A DNA stretch of 64,000 nt from Bordetella sp. LUAb4 (lineage in GTDB: Bacteria; Pseudomonadota; Gammaproteobacteria; Burkholderiales; Burkholderiaceae_B): the NCBI RefSeq assembly GCF_021325795.1, contig NZ_JAHPZX010000006.1:62001-126000 (forward strand), written 5' to 3'. Of this stretch, positions 1-8,999 are shown piece by piece. A model generated the notes under the pieces. It had not been told where the DNA came from. It did no database searches and saw nothing but the letters and a program-made list of their open reading frames with translations. The translations under genes were made by a program, and so were the position numbers. The stretch's first letter is position 1. Each line of letters opens with the position of its first letter.

Positions 1-1709
1 GGCTCGCCGTTGACCGAGACGCGGCCGGCGACGATCAGTTCTTCCATCTCGCGGCGCGAACCGATACCGGCGTCGGCCAGGACCTTGTGCAGCTTGGGCA
101 TGACGACCTCGCTGTTCAGGTACTTGCCCAGGCGCTGCTCCATGCGCGCACTCTTTTCCAGATAGGTCAGCGCCTGCTCGGCCTCGCGCTCATTGCCGCG
201 ATCGTGGCGCTGATCTCCTGCGTCGGAGGCCGCGTAGCCTTCACCCGTGTTGGCGCCGCCATTGCCGGCGTTACTGCCTGCATGACCGCCTTGATTAGCA
301 CCCGCGCCGCTTTGCGCGCCATGAGCGCCCGTATTTTCTCCAGCGTCACCACGGCGACGGCGGAAAGGCGTACGCAGTTTGCGGCCGCGCGTGCGAGCGC
401 CGTTTTCACCGTCCCCGCCTTGCCCCTGGCCCGCGGCCTGGTTGGGCGCATCGCCATACCCAGTGGCTACCGGCTCGAAAGCAGGCGTGGACTGGGCCGG
501 CGCCGCGAACAGGTCACCGTTCTGGCCTTGGGCAGACGCGGCGGCGTATTCATTCGAAGCATAATCATTGCCCGCCTGGGCATTGGGCCCGCGTGCGGAG
601 CGATCACGGGGCGGCTTGCCGCCACGCTGGGAAGGCGCGCGCGCGCCCTGTGTGCGCTGTTCGCCTTGCCGGCGCCGTTCGCCACGAGTGCCCTGCTCAC
701 CTTGCGTACTTTGTTCGCCTTGCGTGCCTTGCTCGCCTTGTGCGTGCCGCTCGCCCTGCGTACCGTCCATGCCAGCCGATGCATCGACGGCATCGTTACG
801 ACGGCGTGGCCGCGCACGGGGGGCCGGCGATTCTTCACCGGCGGGGGCCGCGGCGGCCGACACGGCATCCGTTGCACCGTCGGCAGCGCTCGCGGAGCGA
901 GGCGCCGATGCAAGTGTGGATGTGGGTGCGGATGTGGGCACGAATTCCGCCGAAGCGGTCGGCGTCTGCGCCGCAGCGGATTCCGCTTTCACCACAGGCT
1001 TGCGAGCCGATATGCGCTTGGGCTCGGCCTGCACGGCGGCCACGTCCGCGGCTTCACCGCGCACGGATCCGGCCTGCTTATCCGATTGCGCGGAGGCGGC
1101 GCGGGCGTCGGCTTTTTCGATGGCGGGCGTAGCGTCGCCGGCGGCACCCGCCGCACGCGGCGTGCGTGGTGCACGGGGTTTCTTGACCGGCGCGGCGTCG
1201 ACCTGACCCGCATCCGACTCGCCTGATTTTGCCGAGCCAGCCTTCGATGAATCAGCGTCCGACGCATTTGCGGCGGCTGCGGCTGCCTTCGAGCCCGATG
1301 CACTTGCTTCCACTGCCGCTGCCTTAGAGCCCGCTTCACTTGCTTCCGCTGCGGCTGCCTTCGAGCGGCTTGCCTTAGCGGGGGCTTTTGCCTCGCCGGC
1401 GGGGCTGGCCGGTGCCGGGACTGTCTCGGGCTGTCCAGCGACCGCCGACTCCGGCGCGACCTTCGCGCGGGTCGATTTGCGCGGGGCACGCGCCGGGGGC
1501 GCGTCTGCCGTTTCCTGTGCCGGCTTGGCGGCCGGGACCACGGGCGCGGCCGAACTGGTCACCGAAGCGTCGGCGTCGGCGCGCGTCACGCGGCGTGCGC
1601 GCGGCTTACGAGCGGGCGCCGCGGCGTCATCCTGCGCGGCGGCGCCGGCAGCATTCGCGTGTTCATTCACGGGGACGACTTCGTCCTGCGCTTTCTTATT
1701 GATGGTCAC
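1..1709 (-). CDS. rluB: 23S rRNA pseudouridine synthase RluB, N-terminal part (runs off the left edge)
   Basis: The GTG start at 1709-1707 follows a GGAG motif and lies 5 nt after the scpB stop. About 510 residues of Ala/Lys/Pro/Arg-rich low-complexity sequence precede a recognisable S4 RNA-binding domain at the window edge ([20 protein letters not shown] begins at about residue 537). The S4 domain plus the scpB neighbour points to the RluB family, which pseudouridylates helix 89 of 23S rRNA. The catalytic domain lies outside the window, so RluB versus RluE/RluF cannot be settled here. The head contains histone-H1-like GSKAAA/EAS repeats and a collagen-like hexapeptide array. Such an extension is absent from E. 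coli RluB. Probably cotranscribed with scpB. Confidence 0.85.
   Translation of the reverse strand, partial: MTINKKAQDEVVPVNEHANAAGAAAQDDAAAPARKPRARRVTRADADASVTSSAAPVVPAAKPAQETADAPPARAPRKSTRAKVAPESAVAGQPETVPAPASPAGEAKAPAKASRSKAAAAEASEAGSKAAAVEASASGSKAAAAAANASDADSSKAGSAKSGESDAGQVDAAPVKKPRAPRTPRAAGAAGDATPAIEKADARAASAQSDKQAGSVRGEAADVAAVQAEPKRISARKPVVKAESAAAQTPTASAEFVPTSAPTSTLASAPRSASAADGATDAVSAAAAPAGEESPAPRARPRRRNDAVDASAGMDGTQGERHAQGEQGTQGEQSTQGEQGTRGERRRQGEQRTQGARAPSQRGGKPPRDRSARGPNAQAGNDYASNEYAAASAQGQNGDLFAAPAQSTPAFEPVATGYGDAPNQAAGQGQGGDGENGARTRGRKLRTPFRRRRGDAGENTGAHGAQSGAGANQGGHAGSNAGNGGANTGEGYAASDAGDQRHDRGNEREAEQALTYLEKSARMEQRLGKYLNSEVVMPKLHKVLADAGIGSRREMEELIVAGRVSVNGE
644..761 (-). repeat. 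18-bp tandem repeat encoding collagen-like hexapeptides inside rluB
   Basis: Read on the minus strand, about six units of 18 bp encode [30 protein letters not shown] and RTQGAR. The units are imperfect in DNA but keep the G-E-Q spacing. The array sits in the disordered head of RluB and is a likely site of length variation between strains. Confidence 0.8.
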
Positions 1710-1714
1710 TAGAA

Positions 1715-3205
1715 CTACTCCGGATTTCTATCTTTGCGGGAGGCGGCGTGCGCATCCTCATCGTCGGACCGCTCGGACGAGCCTTTAAGCGAGGTGTCCG
1801 GCGTGGGTGACGGAATTTCAGGCTCCCCACTTCGCGGCTCGATTTCCGGCGCGACGTTGGGAGGCGTTATCTCTGGTGTACGAGCAGGTTGAGGGACCTG
1901 CGCCCCGTCGCCCGGCTGATCTATGGTGTCGTGCCCGGGCGGCGGCATATCTGGCCGGCCGGCAACGGGCGCCGCCAAGGCGGACACCTGCTCGTTCTCA
2001 TGATCGATGGACAAATCGGCGTCGGCCGCGTTCCCGGCAGTTCCGGAATCTTCCGCGGAAGCCATATCCGCGCGGGCCGCGCCGGTCCGCTCCGTCGCCT
2101 GGCGCACATCGTGCGCGGCATCGTCAGCGGCTGGCGATAGGGGAGATTCTACGCCAGATGCCGCCGCCCGTGCATCCTCATCGCCTGGAATATCCACAAT
2201 TCCTTCCTTGAGAGGGGTTTGAGTGGCCCCGGAAACGACATTTGCGTCGTCCTTGGGAAGTTCTTCCGGCACGCCGGATGTCCCGGACGCATCAGATCCT
2301 CCGAACACATTGGTCAATTCAGCGTCCCCTTCGGGATCGCGTGGCTGAGCCTTGTCATCAGCATCGGTATCAGCGCCGGTCCCTGGCGCCGCTGCCGCGT
2401 CTGCCCCCGCGCCTGCACTAGCATCATCGGCGCCGGCCTGCGGATTCGCACCGACATCCGCCTCCTCAGTCCCACCAGCCTCGGCGGAGGCACCCGCGAC
2501 CTCGGCGGCTGCATCGACGTCGGTATTAGTATTAGCGCCACCATCCGCCGCGGTAGCATCAGCTGTCGCAGTGGCAGTCCCGCCGGGCTCGGCAGAGGCG
2601 CTGTCGAGGACAGCTTGCAGTGCAGGCGAAGCGATTTCCTCGATCTCGATGCCGCCGAGGTCCAGGCCGGCGAGTGCCGCGGCTGCGCCTTGGGCTTCGA
2701 GCGGGGGTAGCTCATCCAGGGCGCGCAGTCCCAGATCGTCAAGGAACTGCCGTGTCGTCCCGAACAAGGCGGGGCGTCCAGGGGCATCACGGTGGCCGAT
2801 GACCTCGATCCAGCCGCGATCTTCCAGTGTCTTGACGATCTGCGACGACACCGTTACGCCGCGGATATCCTCGATATCGCCGCGGGTGACGGGTTGACGC
2901 CAGGCCACGATGGCCAGCGTCTCCATGACCGCGCGCGAGTATTTAGGAGGTTTCTCGGGATCGAGCCGCTGTAGATAGCGTTGCATGTGGGGGCGGCTTT
3001 GGAAGCGCCAGCCGCTGGCCAGCGACACCAGCTCCAGACCGCGATCGGTCCAGAGCTGCTGCAGCGCTTCGAGCAAGCTGCCCAGTTTTGCGTCATCGAT
3101 GTCATCGTCATCGTTGAACAGTCTGCGGATTTCGCCGCGCGGCATCGGCTGCGTTGCGCAGAGCAACGCGGCTTCGATGACTATAGTTGCCTCGCTTTCA
3201 TTCAT
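1715..3205 (-). CDS. scpB: Segregation and condensation protein ScpB with long acidic tail
   Basis: ScpB is the winged-helix kleisin partner that bridges ScpA and SMC in chromosome condensation. Residues 1-180 carry the two winged-helix domains, including the family segment [20 protein letters not shown] followed by an [16 protein letters not shown] stretch. The remaining roughly 310 residues are an acidic Ala/Asp/Glu/Gly-rich tail without recognisable domains. Typical ScpB proteins are about 180-250 residues, so more than half of this one is extension. An ATG at 3205 is used here; an in-frame TTG four codons upstream (3217) is the alternative. scpA is expected upstream but is not adjacent: a tRNA gene lies divergently on the other side. 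Confidence 0.93.
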   Translation of the reverse strand: MNESEATIVIEAALLCATQPMPRGEIRRLFNDDDDIDDAKLGSLLEALQQLWTDRGLELVSLASGWRFQSRPHMQRYLQRLDPEKPPKYSRAVMETLAIVAWRQPVTRGDIEDIRGVTVSSQIVKTLEDRGWIEVIGHRDAPGRPALFGTTRQFLDDLGLRALDELPPLEAQGAAAALAGLDLGGIEIEEIASPALQAVLDSASAEPGGTATATADATAADGGANTNTDVDAAAEVAGASAEAGGTEEADVGANPQAGADDASAGAGADAAAAPGTGADTDADDKAQPRDPEGDAELTNVFGGSDASGTSGVPEELPKDDANVVSGATQTPLKEGIVDIPGDEDARAAASGVESPLSPAADDAAHDVRQATERTGAARADMASAEDSGTAGNAADADLSIDHENEQVSALAAPVAGRPDMPPPGHDTIDQPGDGAQVPQPARTPEITPPNVAPEIEPRSGEPEIPSPTPDTSLKGSSERSDDEDAHAASRKDRNPE

Positions 3206-3242
3206 CGATATGTTCAATCTTTCTTAAAAACAGACAAAGGAC

Positions 3243-3271
3243 TTGCCAAGGTTCAAAAATGGGGTTAATAT
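3243..3271 (+). promoter_or_regulatory. Sigma-70-like promoter of tRNA-fMet
   Basis: TTGCCA (3243-3248) and TAATAT (3266-3271) are separated by 17 bp and end 12 bp before the tRNA 5' end. The stretch is locally AT-rich compared with its surroundings. Confidence 0.7.
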
Positions 3272-3283
3272 TCTTTTCTCAGA

Positions 3284-3360
<77 letters not shown>

Positions 3361-3371
3361 GATACACAGAG

Positions 3372-3402
3372 AAGGCTTGGCGAATCCGCCAAGCCTTTTT
3401 TG
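3372..3402 (+). terminator. Rho-independent terminator after tRNA-fMet
   Basis: A perfect 11-bp stem AAGGCTTGGCG / CGCCAAGCCTT with loop AATC is followed by a run of T. It begins 12 nt after the tRNA CCA end. Confidence 0.92.
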
Positions 3403-4178
3403 TTTCTCGGCCGCAAAGTTCATTTGAACGACAGCGCGCGCAGCAACACCCTCGCCCGCAACGACACTCGCGCCCACGGCAGCACTGAACCCAGTCGCGC
3501 CCGGCGCGGCCACGGCAGCATCGACGCCCAAGCCTGTCTCGACGAGCACGGCAACCTCCACGACCGCACCTGCCTCAACGGCCGTGGCCGCCTCGATGAT
3601 CGTGCCTGTATCGACAACCGTGAATGCCGCCCGCACGCGAGTCGACAGCGTCGCAGCGGGCACGGCGACGCGGCGAGGTGGATAGGGGCGACGGCCGGCA
3701 AGCGTGAACGCCGGGGCGTTTATCGCTGATATCGACGGCGGTACAGACGAATGGGGTGCTTGCAAAAAGACCTCGACCAACAAGGTTGGGCGCGAAAACA
3801 GGACAGCGAAAACACGTCAGGTTGGGGCGAATGGCCGACCGTGCGGCATGACACCAGGCAAGGGACATCAAGCGAGAGTCCGATCCGGCGTTGCGTCAAA
3901 TTTCGATCTGGAATGCAATCCTGAGCAAACGGGGTGCCGGCGCTGTCTCACTGGACGCCGCAACGCATTTAGCGGCGTGACCACACAGTGGCGACCGTAT
4001 TCGAGAGAATCCGGGATTCCGGAAGTCGCGGATGGGCTGCATGCACCCCGCGGCAGATCCAGAAACAAAGCGGCTTTGAAATAACCCGGACCGCGCTGCA
4101 GGTATTCGGTCGATTATACGCGGCATTATCCCGAATGGGAAAAAATCGGGACACAATCCGGACCGCCCAAACCTCCCC

Positions 4179-4348
4179 CTGAACTCAAGACACGCCATAC
4201 CGCGTCCGAGAAGGCGGCTCCTTGAATCCGAGGCAGCCGAAGCTTGGTCCAGGAGGCGACGCCTCGAATCCAAGGAGACCGATGCGTAATCCCAAACTGC
4301 GGTGTCTCGAATCCAAGAAACTTCAGTCACGGTCAGGGGGCAGTCCGC
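4179..4348. repeat. Degenerate 42-43 bp tandem repeat, about four units
   Basis: Units begin at 4179 (CTGAACTCAAGA), 4221 (CTTGAATCCGAG), 4263 (CTCGAATCCAAG) and 4306 (CTCGAATCCAAG). The first 12-14 bases are well conserved; the rest of each unit has diverged. The last unit runs into the left arm of the inverted-repeat element. Confidence 0.6.
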
Positions 4349-4461
4349 GGGCGGCTGTTGGAAGCGCCGAGAGATGAACTTGCAGGGCGCACGGGTGTGG
4401 CCGAGGGTAGTTTGGCGCGCAGCGCCAAACCGCGGACCTGCCGCCCGCGGACTGCCCCCTG
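4334..4461. repeat. 128-bp element with 22-bp perfect terminal inverted repeats and internal hairpin
   Basis: The left arm at 4334-4355 (starts CAGGGGGCAGTCCGCGGG) is exactly complementary to the right arm at 4440-4461. Inside lies a second perfect hairpin, GTTTGGCGC / GCGCCAAAC with loop GCA (4410-4430). The whole can fold as a long stem with an inner stem-loop. It encodes no transposase and no target-site duplication was seen. It could be a MITE-like relic or a structured RNA. Confidence 0.7.
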
Positions 4462-4609
4462 GCCGGGACGTACAACAGAGCCTCGGGTACAGCCTCCCTA
4501 AGAACCTCAGATACGGACTATCAGAGAATTTCAGCACGGAGTACTGCCCGCACAGACCTCGCGTACAAATCACCCAAACCCTCAAAACCAGAGCGACGCA
4601 AGAACCGAG

Positions 4610-5704
4610 CTACAGGCTTTTCCGCAGCATTGCAGCCAACGCCTCACTGGACATCCCACGAACGATAAATACCATTCGCGATCGATGATCCTCGTCGGGC
4701 CAGGCATCCAATTGGGTCATTGGATAAAGCTCCCGGTGCACCCCGTGCACCACCCAAGGCCCGCTGCCGTCAGAGAAAGCGACCAGCCCCTTAACCCGTA
4801 GCAGCGATTCCCCGAGGATTTCCTGCAACGCAGACATACGGAGCAGGAACGCCGCTCGTGCGACCGGCTCGGTGTAGACATGGGTACAAACCGCTGCATC
4901 GTGTGCCAGACCACTGGCGCCAGCCGGGGCGAATCGCGTCAACCACCCTGTCCCAGCGGCATGAGCGCCCTTTCGATACCCGCCGTCCGCCAGCAATAAG
5001 GATGGTAATTCCGCATCTGGCTCCAACACATGCAGCGCTGCCGATGGATTGATCGCGGCAACCCGCGCTCGTGCGAGCTCGATCTCCTGCGGCGACGCCA
5101 GATCCGCCTTGCTGAGGACGATCTGATCCGCCAGTGCCAATTGCTGCGTCATCTCCACCGACAAGGGCAAGGGCAAGGGCAAAGGCCCAACCGACAACGC
5201 AGCTAAAGGCGCAGACGGCACCGAAAAAGAGGAAGAGGAAGACAAAGCCCCCCGCGCCAATTGCCGCGCATCGGCAACCGCAACCGTCCCTTCATACACA
5301 TACCGTTCCGCCAGAAAATGCTCATGCCGCAGCGTGAACAAAATCGGCGCCGGACTCGCCAGCCCACTGGTTTCGATGATCACGTGGCGAAACGGTTTGA
5401 TCGTCCGCCGCAGCGCCTGCATGAATAGATCTCGTAGCGTATCGGCCAGTGCCCCGCGCACCAGGCAACAGATGCATCCACCCTCGAGCACCGTCACCGT
5501 ATCCGCGCTATCGCGCACCAGGTGGTGATCGATACCCACACTGCCGAACTCATTGATCACCACGGCCGCGCCTGCGAACCGCGGCGTATGGACCAGGCGA
5601 TTGAGCAGCGTCGTTTTCCCGCTACCGAGAAACCCGGTAAGCACCGTCACGCCGATCCGGCTATCACCCGCCTGCTTACCTTGCATCGACAACCGCGACC
5701 GCAT
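4610..5704 (-). CDS. CobW/COG0523-family G3E GTPase (putative metal chaperone)
   Basis: A P-loop GFLGSGKTT at residues 24-32 is followed by a metal-binding GGCICC motif at about residues 74-79, the family's GCxCC signature. The C-terminal third is the CobW_C domain. COG0523 GTPases insert or traffic metals such as zinc or cobalt; the substrate here cannot be told from sequence. A low-complexity SSSSFS/PLPLPLPL-like insertion sits in the middle of the protein. The start overlaps the end of ridA by 29 bp, which suggests translational coupling. No Zur-like site was recognised. Confidence 0.9.
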   Translation of the reverse strand: MRSRLSMQGKQAGDSRIGVTVLTGFLGSGKTTLLNRLVHTPRFAGAAVVINEFGSVGIDHHLVRDSADTVTVLEGGCICCLVRGALADTLRDLFMQALRRTIKPFRHVIIETSGLASPAPILFTLRHEHFLAERYVYEGTVAVADARQLARGALSSSSSFSVPSAPLAALSVGPLPLPLPLSVEMTQQLALADQIVLSKADLASPQEIELARARVAAINPSAALHVLEPDAELPSLLLADGGYRKGAHAAGTGWLTRFAPAGASGLAHDAAVCTHVYTEPVARAAFLLRMSALQEILGESLLRVKGLVAFSDGSGPWVVHGVHRELYPMTQLDAWPDEDHRSRMVFIVRGMSSEALAAMLRKSL

Positions 5705-6062
5705 TCAATTCAATCAACGCCCCGTAGTGCAGATCCCGCGTCGGCACCACCGTTCGCGCCGGCCGCGCCGTGCCCATGAACGCCTCATAGACAGCGTTCA
5801 CCTTGCCCCAAAGCGCCACATCGGGAATGAACAATTGCACACTGACCAGTTGATCGACCGACGAACCGGAGGCATCCAGAATAGCGGCCAGATTATCGAG
5901 ACATTGCCGGGCTTGGGCTTCGATCCCGTTGGGAAGTTGGCGATCCGGGCCAGGTGCGAATGGCAACTGCCCGGATACGAAGACAAAACCGTTGGCCTTG
6001 ATGGCCTGGCTGTAGTGCCCCGCCGGCAGCGGCGCGCGGGACGTCTCGATACGTTCGATCAT
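5676..6062 (-). CDS. RidA family (YjgF/YER057c/UK114) protein
   Basis: At 128 aa it has the usual family length. The family hallmark Arg is present in PARTVVPTRDL near residue 102-108, as is the N-terminal PAGHYSQAIKANGFVFVSGQ. RidA enzymes hydrolyse reactive 2-aminoacrylate-type enamines to keto acids, but many paralogues have other or unknown substrates. It overlaps the GTPase gene by 29 bp and probably shares its transcript. Confidence 0.93.
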   Translation of the reverse strand: MIERIETSRAPLPAGHYSQAIKANGFVFVSGQLPFAPGPDRQLPNGIEAQARQCLDNLAAILDASGSSVDQLVSVQLFIPDVALWGKVNAVYEAFMGTARPARTVVPTRDLHYGALIELNAVAVVDAR

Positions 6063-6204
6063 TGAAGCGATCCGATATTCTGGAAACCAGGACTATATCG
6101 AACCCCTGCGCGGCCCGCTCGATGGACCGCCGAAAAGCGGAAAAACGGAAAAGCGGAAAAGCAGTCAAAGGTCCACGCGGCCATCCGCTTGAGCCGTCAA
6201 TCGC

Positions 6205-6600
6205 TCAAGCCGCCCGTCGCTGCCCCTCGGCGCCCGCATTCCCCAGCGCCCCGCCACTCCCCCGCGACGCCAACCCATGTGCGTAGGCATACGCCAGGCT
6301 CATCGCCTTGCCCACCGCTACCTGTTCGGAGTGGGAGACCGAGCGATCTCCCAAAGGGGGAATCCCGTCGACCAATGCACGGGCGACAAACCCTGCCTCC
6401 ACCGAGGCGATTTCGATCGTGAAAGCGCGGCCACGTATGATGCCGCGCGCGACATGATGCCATCTGATCACAGCACGCTCCTCCGGGACGTTTTTATGCC
6501 GCCATGCTCGCGCAAATGCCGGATCAGTGAAATGCAGGCTCTTTCCGGGTGTTACCAATAGTGCGCCAGGCCACCCGCTACCACCACGCCGCGCCGGCAT
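6205..6600 (-). CDS. Hypothetical protein, about 131 aa
   Basis: Not recognised. It has regular codon use and an amphipathic C-terminal half (SHSEQVAVGKAMSLAYAYAHG), which argues for a real gene. ATG at 6600 is used; a TTG at 6624 in the same frame is an alternative. Neither has a strong Shine-Dalgarno sequence. It lies 140 bp upstream of ridA in the same orientation and about 200 bp downstream of the hydroxypyruvate isomerase gene. Function unknown; existence moderately supported. Confidence 0.4.
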   Translation of the reverse strand: MPARRGGSGWPGALLVTPGKSLHFTDPAFARAWRHKNVPEERAVIRWHHVARGIIRGRAFTIEIASVEAGFVARALVDGIPPLGDRSVSHSEQVAVGKAMSLAYAYAHGLASRGSGGALGNAGAEGQRRAA

Positions 6601-6804
6601 ATTGCAATCGACGCTTGCAAACAAGCTGCGCCCGAAGCAACAACCCCCGATCCCTCGGCCGATACAGCATCAGAACTGATGATGGGGATAACCCGGAGCC
6701 ATGGCAATCGCTACCAGCCGACCCGCCAAATGGCCAGGAAGATGACTCAATGACGCAGACTGACACGGAAAAGACCGAGACCGGCAGGCCAAGGCGGAGC
6801 CACC

Positions 6805-7623
6805 TCAAACGGCGGAAACAACAGCGGGAGTCGCCGCCCTGGCTTCCCACTGGCGCAACCAAGCCAAGCCCGCCGACGTCGCCCCGCGCGGCCGATATTC
6901 GCACCCGATCCATCCGTCATACCCGAGCTCATCCAAAACGGCGAACAGATAGGGATAATTCACCTCGCCGGTGTCTGGCTCCTGCCGTCGCGGTACACCG
7001 GCAATCTGCACATGGCCCACGCGCCCCGTGGGCAGATAAGTCCGCAGACGCGTCTCCAGATCGCCTTCCACAATCTGGCAGTGATACAGGTCCATCTGCA
7101 CCTTCAGATTCGGCGCGCCCACTTCCTGGACGATCGCATGCGCCTGCGCCTGATGGTTGAGGAAATACCCAGGCATGTCACGCGTATTGATGGGTTCGAT
7201 CAATAGCTCCCGGCCTGCCGGCTTGGCCTGAGCCGCGGCCCAAGCCAGGTTTTCCCGATAGACATCGCGCAAGGACTGCCAGGTCACGTCCGCCGGCGCC
7301 ACGCCGGCCATGACGTGCATGCGCGGGCAATCGAGCACCTCCGCGTATTCCAGCGCGCGCAGGATGCTGTCGCGAAAGGCCTCGCGCCGGTCGATCAGAC
7401 TGGCCAGGCCACGCTCGCCTGCCGCGTAATCTCCCGGGGGAGCGTTGAACAGCACCTGTTGCAAGCCCGCCGCGCGCAGCCGGGCCGCGATGTCGAGCGC
7501 CGGCCATTGGTAGGGGAACATGAATTCGACCGCACGGTAGCCATCGTCGGCCGCTGCCTGAAAGCGGTCGAGAAAATCGTGCTCCGTGTACATCATGCTG
7601 AGATTGGCGGCAAACCTGGCCAT
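6805..7623 (-). CDS. Hydroxypyruvate isomerase / 2-oxo-tetronate isomerase family
   Basis: A TIM-barrel sugar-isomerase-like enzyme of 272 aa. The N-terminus [20 protein letters not shown], the central [18 protein letters not shown] (metal-ligand Glu) and [14 protein letters not shown] match the Hyi/OtnI family. Hyi converts hydroxypyruvate to tartronate semialdehyde; OtnI isomerises 2-oxo-tetronates. The two cannot be told apart here. The start at 7623 is chosen because a GGAG motif precedes it and the upstream in-frame codons do not resemble the family. No glyoxylate carboligase or reductase is adjacent. Confidence 0.88.
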   Translation of the reverse strand: MARFAANLSMMYTEHDFLDRFQAAADDGYRAVEFMFPYQWPALDIAARLRAAGLQQVLFNAPPGDYAAGERGLASLIDRREAFRDSILRALEYAEVLDCPRMHVMAGVAPADVTWQSLRDVYRENLAWAAAQAKPAGRELLIEPINTRDMPGYFLNHQAQAHAIVQEVGAPNLKVQMDLYHCQIVEGDLETRLRTYLPTGRVGHVQIAGVPRRQEPDTGEVNYPYLFAVLDELGYDGWIGCEYRPRGATSAGLAWLRQWEARAATPAVVSAV

Positions 7624-7692
7624 GCGGATCTCCATCAGGTCGAAGAAAGCGGGTCGAAGAAGGTGGGTCACAGTTAGCCGCCCACGATAACC

Positions 7693-8868
7693 TTAAATCT
7701 CGGGCAAAAAGATCGCTTCCCACGAAGAATCAGCCAACCCATTTACCCCGAATGGCCGGAATATTTCGCTGGCATCGATCTCCAAGACACTCGCGCAAAA
7801 GGGATCCCGCAGGGTGACCACGGGACCACGCGCACTCTGCTTGATCTCATCAAGGATACGGGCATGCCCGTCGATGCTGAAGATACAAGGACCAAACGCG
7901 GCAATACCTTGCTTGAGTTTCTGAATGGCGTCCGCGGGCTTCAAAGCATCTCCCTCGATGACCACGGACTTGCGTCCGGACTGCTCTTCCAGCGATCGCC
8001 ACATCTCGGCTGTCTCTCGACGTGATCGTCCGTTCTGCTCACGGATCGAACAGGAGGCACGGCTCAATTGCCGCAGCAACTCCGACCTGGACTTTCCCTC
8101 GGCAAGCAGCATTTCCACGCAGGCGTAACTGCAGCCCCGAATTTCGGTTTGCGCAATCATGCATTTGCCATTGGGCAGGACATACACAGCCAGATCGGCG
8201 AGAACGGACGGAACAGCCACGCCTTCCACGACGAACGCCACCGTCCCGGCCAGTTCGTCGATCGCATATTCGGCGATCACCCTGTGGATACTGTTCCGGG
8301 GAGCGTCATAGATCCGATCGATCTGCAAGACGAAACTTCGACCGATCGCCTCGCAACCGTTGGGTATCGGGAAGAAGAGGCCGCCCTTATCGAAGGGAAA
8401 GCGCCGTGGTTTTCTGTCCGGGCCCTCGACGAAAATACCGTACTCGCAATACCCGAGGCATTTGGGATAGAGCAAGCGAAATTCCAGCGAGTAAGCGTTC
8501 CAGCGTATCGCCGTCCCCTTGCCCGAATCAACGGGTGAAGTGACGGCATGGATGTCTTGGTCCGGATAGCCGATGGCGTCCGCCACCAGCAGCCCTGCCC
8601 TGTGATTGGCCCCTGCTCTGGGTGCTGACACACGGGCCGCATCGTCATTACGGAATACGACGCAGGGCGCCGCAACGACTACCGTCACTAACAGCGACGA
8701 CGACCGGGGCATTTGCGCACATCTCGCTGCCTTGGCGCTCGTGAACCGTATGAGCACCGACTGCAAGGCTCGCTGGAACACGTTGCGCTGATCGGGCGCA
8801 CGTGCCTGCGGCATGCCGGCGTCAGGCATGGGGGCGGAACCGGTCGAAGTGACCTTGGAAAAAAACAT
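7693..8868 (-). CDS. Putative papain-like (C39/C70-type) cysteine protease, possibly secreted
   Basis: 391 aa, not assignable to a named family by eye. The C-terminal half reads as a papain-like core. A Cys-rich segment GCSYACVEMLL has Cys at residues 246 and 250, followed by SIDGHARILDE (His335) and VVTLRDPFC (Asp355). The Cys-(85)-His-(20)-Asp order and spacing fit peptidase C39/C70 proteins. The N-terminal about 60 residues are Ser/Thr/Pro/Gln-rich, followed by a short hydrophobic stretch (SLLVTVVVAAPCVVF). The start at 8868 is chosen because upstream in-frame sequence runs into the histidine kinase gene. Base composition is lower in GC than neighbours. No chaperone gene lies beside it. 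Protease activity is inference. Confidence 0.55.
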   Translation of the reverse strand: MFFSKVTSTGSAPMPDAGMPQARAPDQRNVFQRALQSVLIRFTSAKAARCAQMPRSSSLLVTVVVAAPCVVFRNDDAARVSAPRAGANHRAGLLVADAIGYPDQDIHAVTSPVDSGKGTAIRWNAYSLEFRLLYPKCLGYCEYGIFVEGPDRKPRRFPFDKGGLFFPIPNGCEAIGRSFVLQIDRIYDAPRNSIHRVIAEYAIDELAGTVAFVVEGVAVPSVLADLAVYVLPNGKCMIAQTEIRGCSYACVEMLLAEGKSRSELLRQLSRASCSIREQNGRSRRETAEMWRSLEEQSGRKSVVIEGDALKPADAIQKLKQGIAAFGPCIFSIDGHARILDEIKQSARGPVVTLRDPFCASVLEIDASEIFRPFGVNGLADSSWEAIFLPEI

Positions 8869-8999
8869 ATTCAATGCTTTGTCAGGTTGAGGCTCGTGGC
8901 GATAGTAGGAACGCCCGCCCGCGCGCGATATGAGATCCGCGCGCGCAACGGCACCGAAACTATCCGTGCGGGACGACGCAAATTCCCGGCACGTAGCGC

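Larger units (their letters stand above)
3403..4609. other. 1.2-kb stretch without a convincing gene
   Basis: Long open frames exist on both strands but lack family-like segments, good ribosome-binding sites and typical composition. The largest minus-strand frame (3896-4585) is rich in Arg, Cys and Ser and is most likely fortuitous. What can be seen is repeat and secondary structure: 42-bp degenerate repeats (4179-4348) and a 128-bp inverted-repeat element (4334-4461), both listed separately. Confidence 0.6.

Noticed and set aside
87..1226. 379-codon plus-strand open frame
   Set aside because: Antisense to the Ala/Lys-rich head of rluB; high GC and repeats keep the opposite frame open.
4334..4461. 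Insertion sequence
   Set aside because: Terminal inverted repeats are present, but there is no transposase and no target-site duplication was seen, so it is reported only as an inverted-repeat element.
3896..4585. 229-codon minus-strand open frame
   Set aside because: It runs through the 42-bp repeats and the inverted-repeat element, has odd composition (Arg, Ser, Cys-rich), no ribosome site and no family resemblance.
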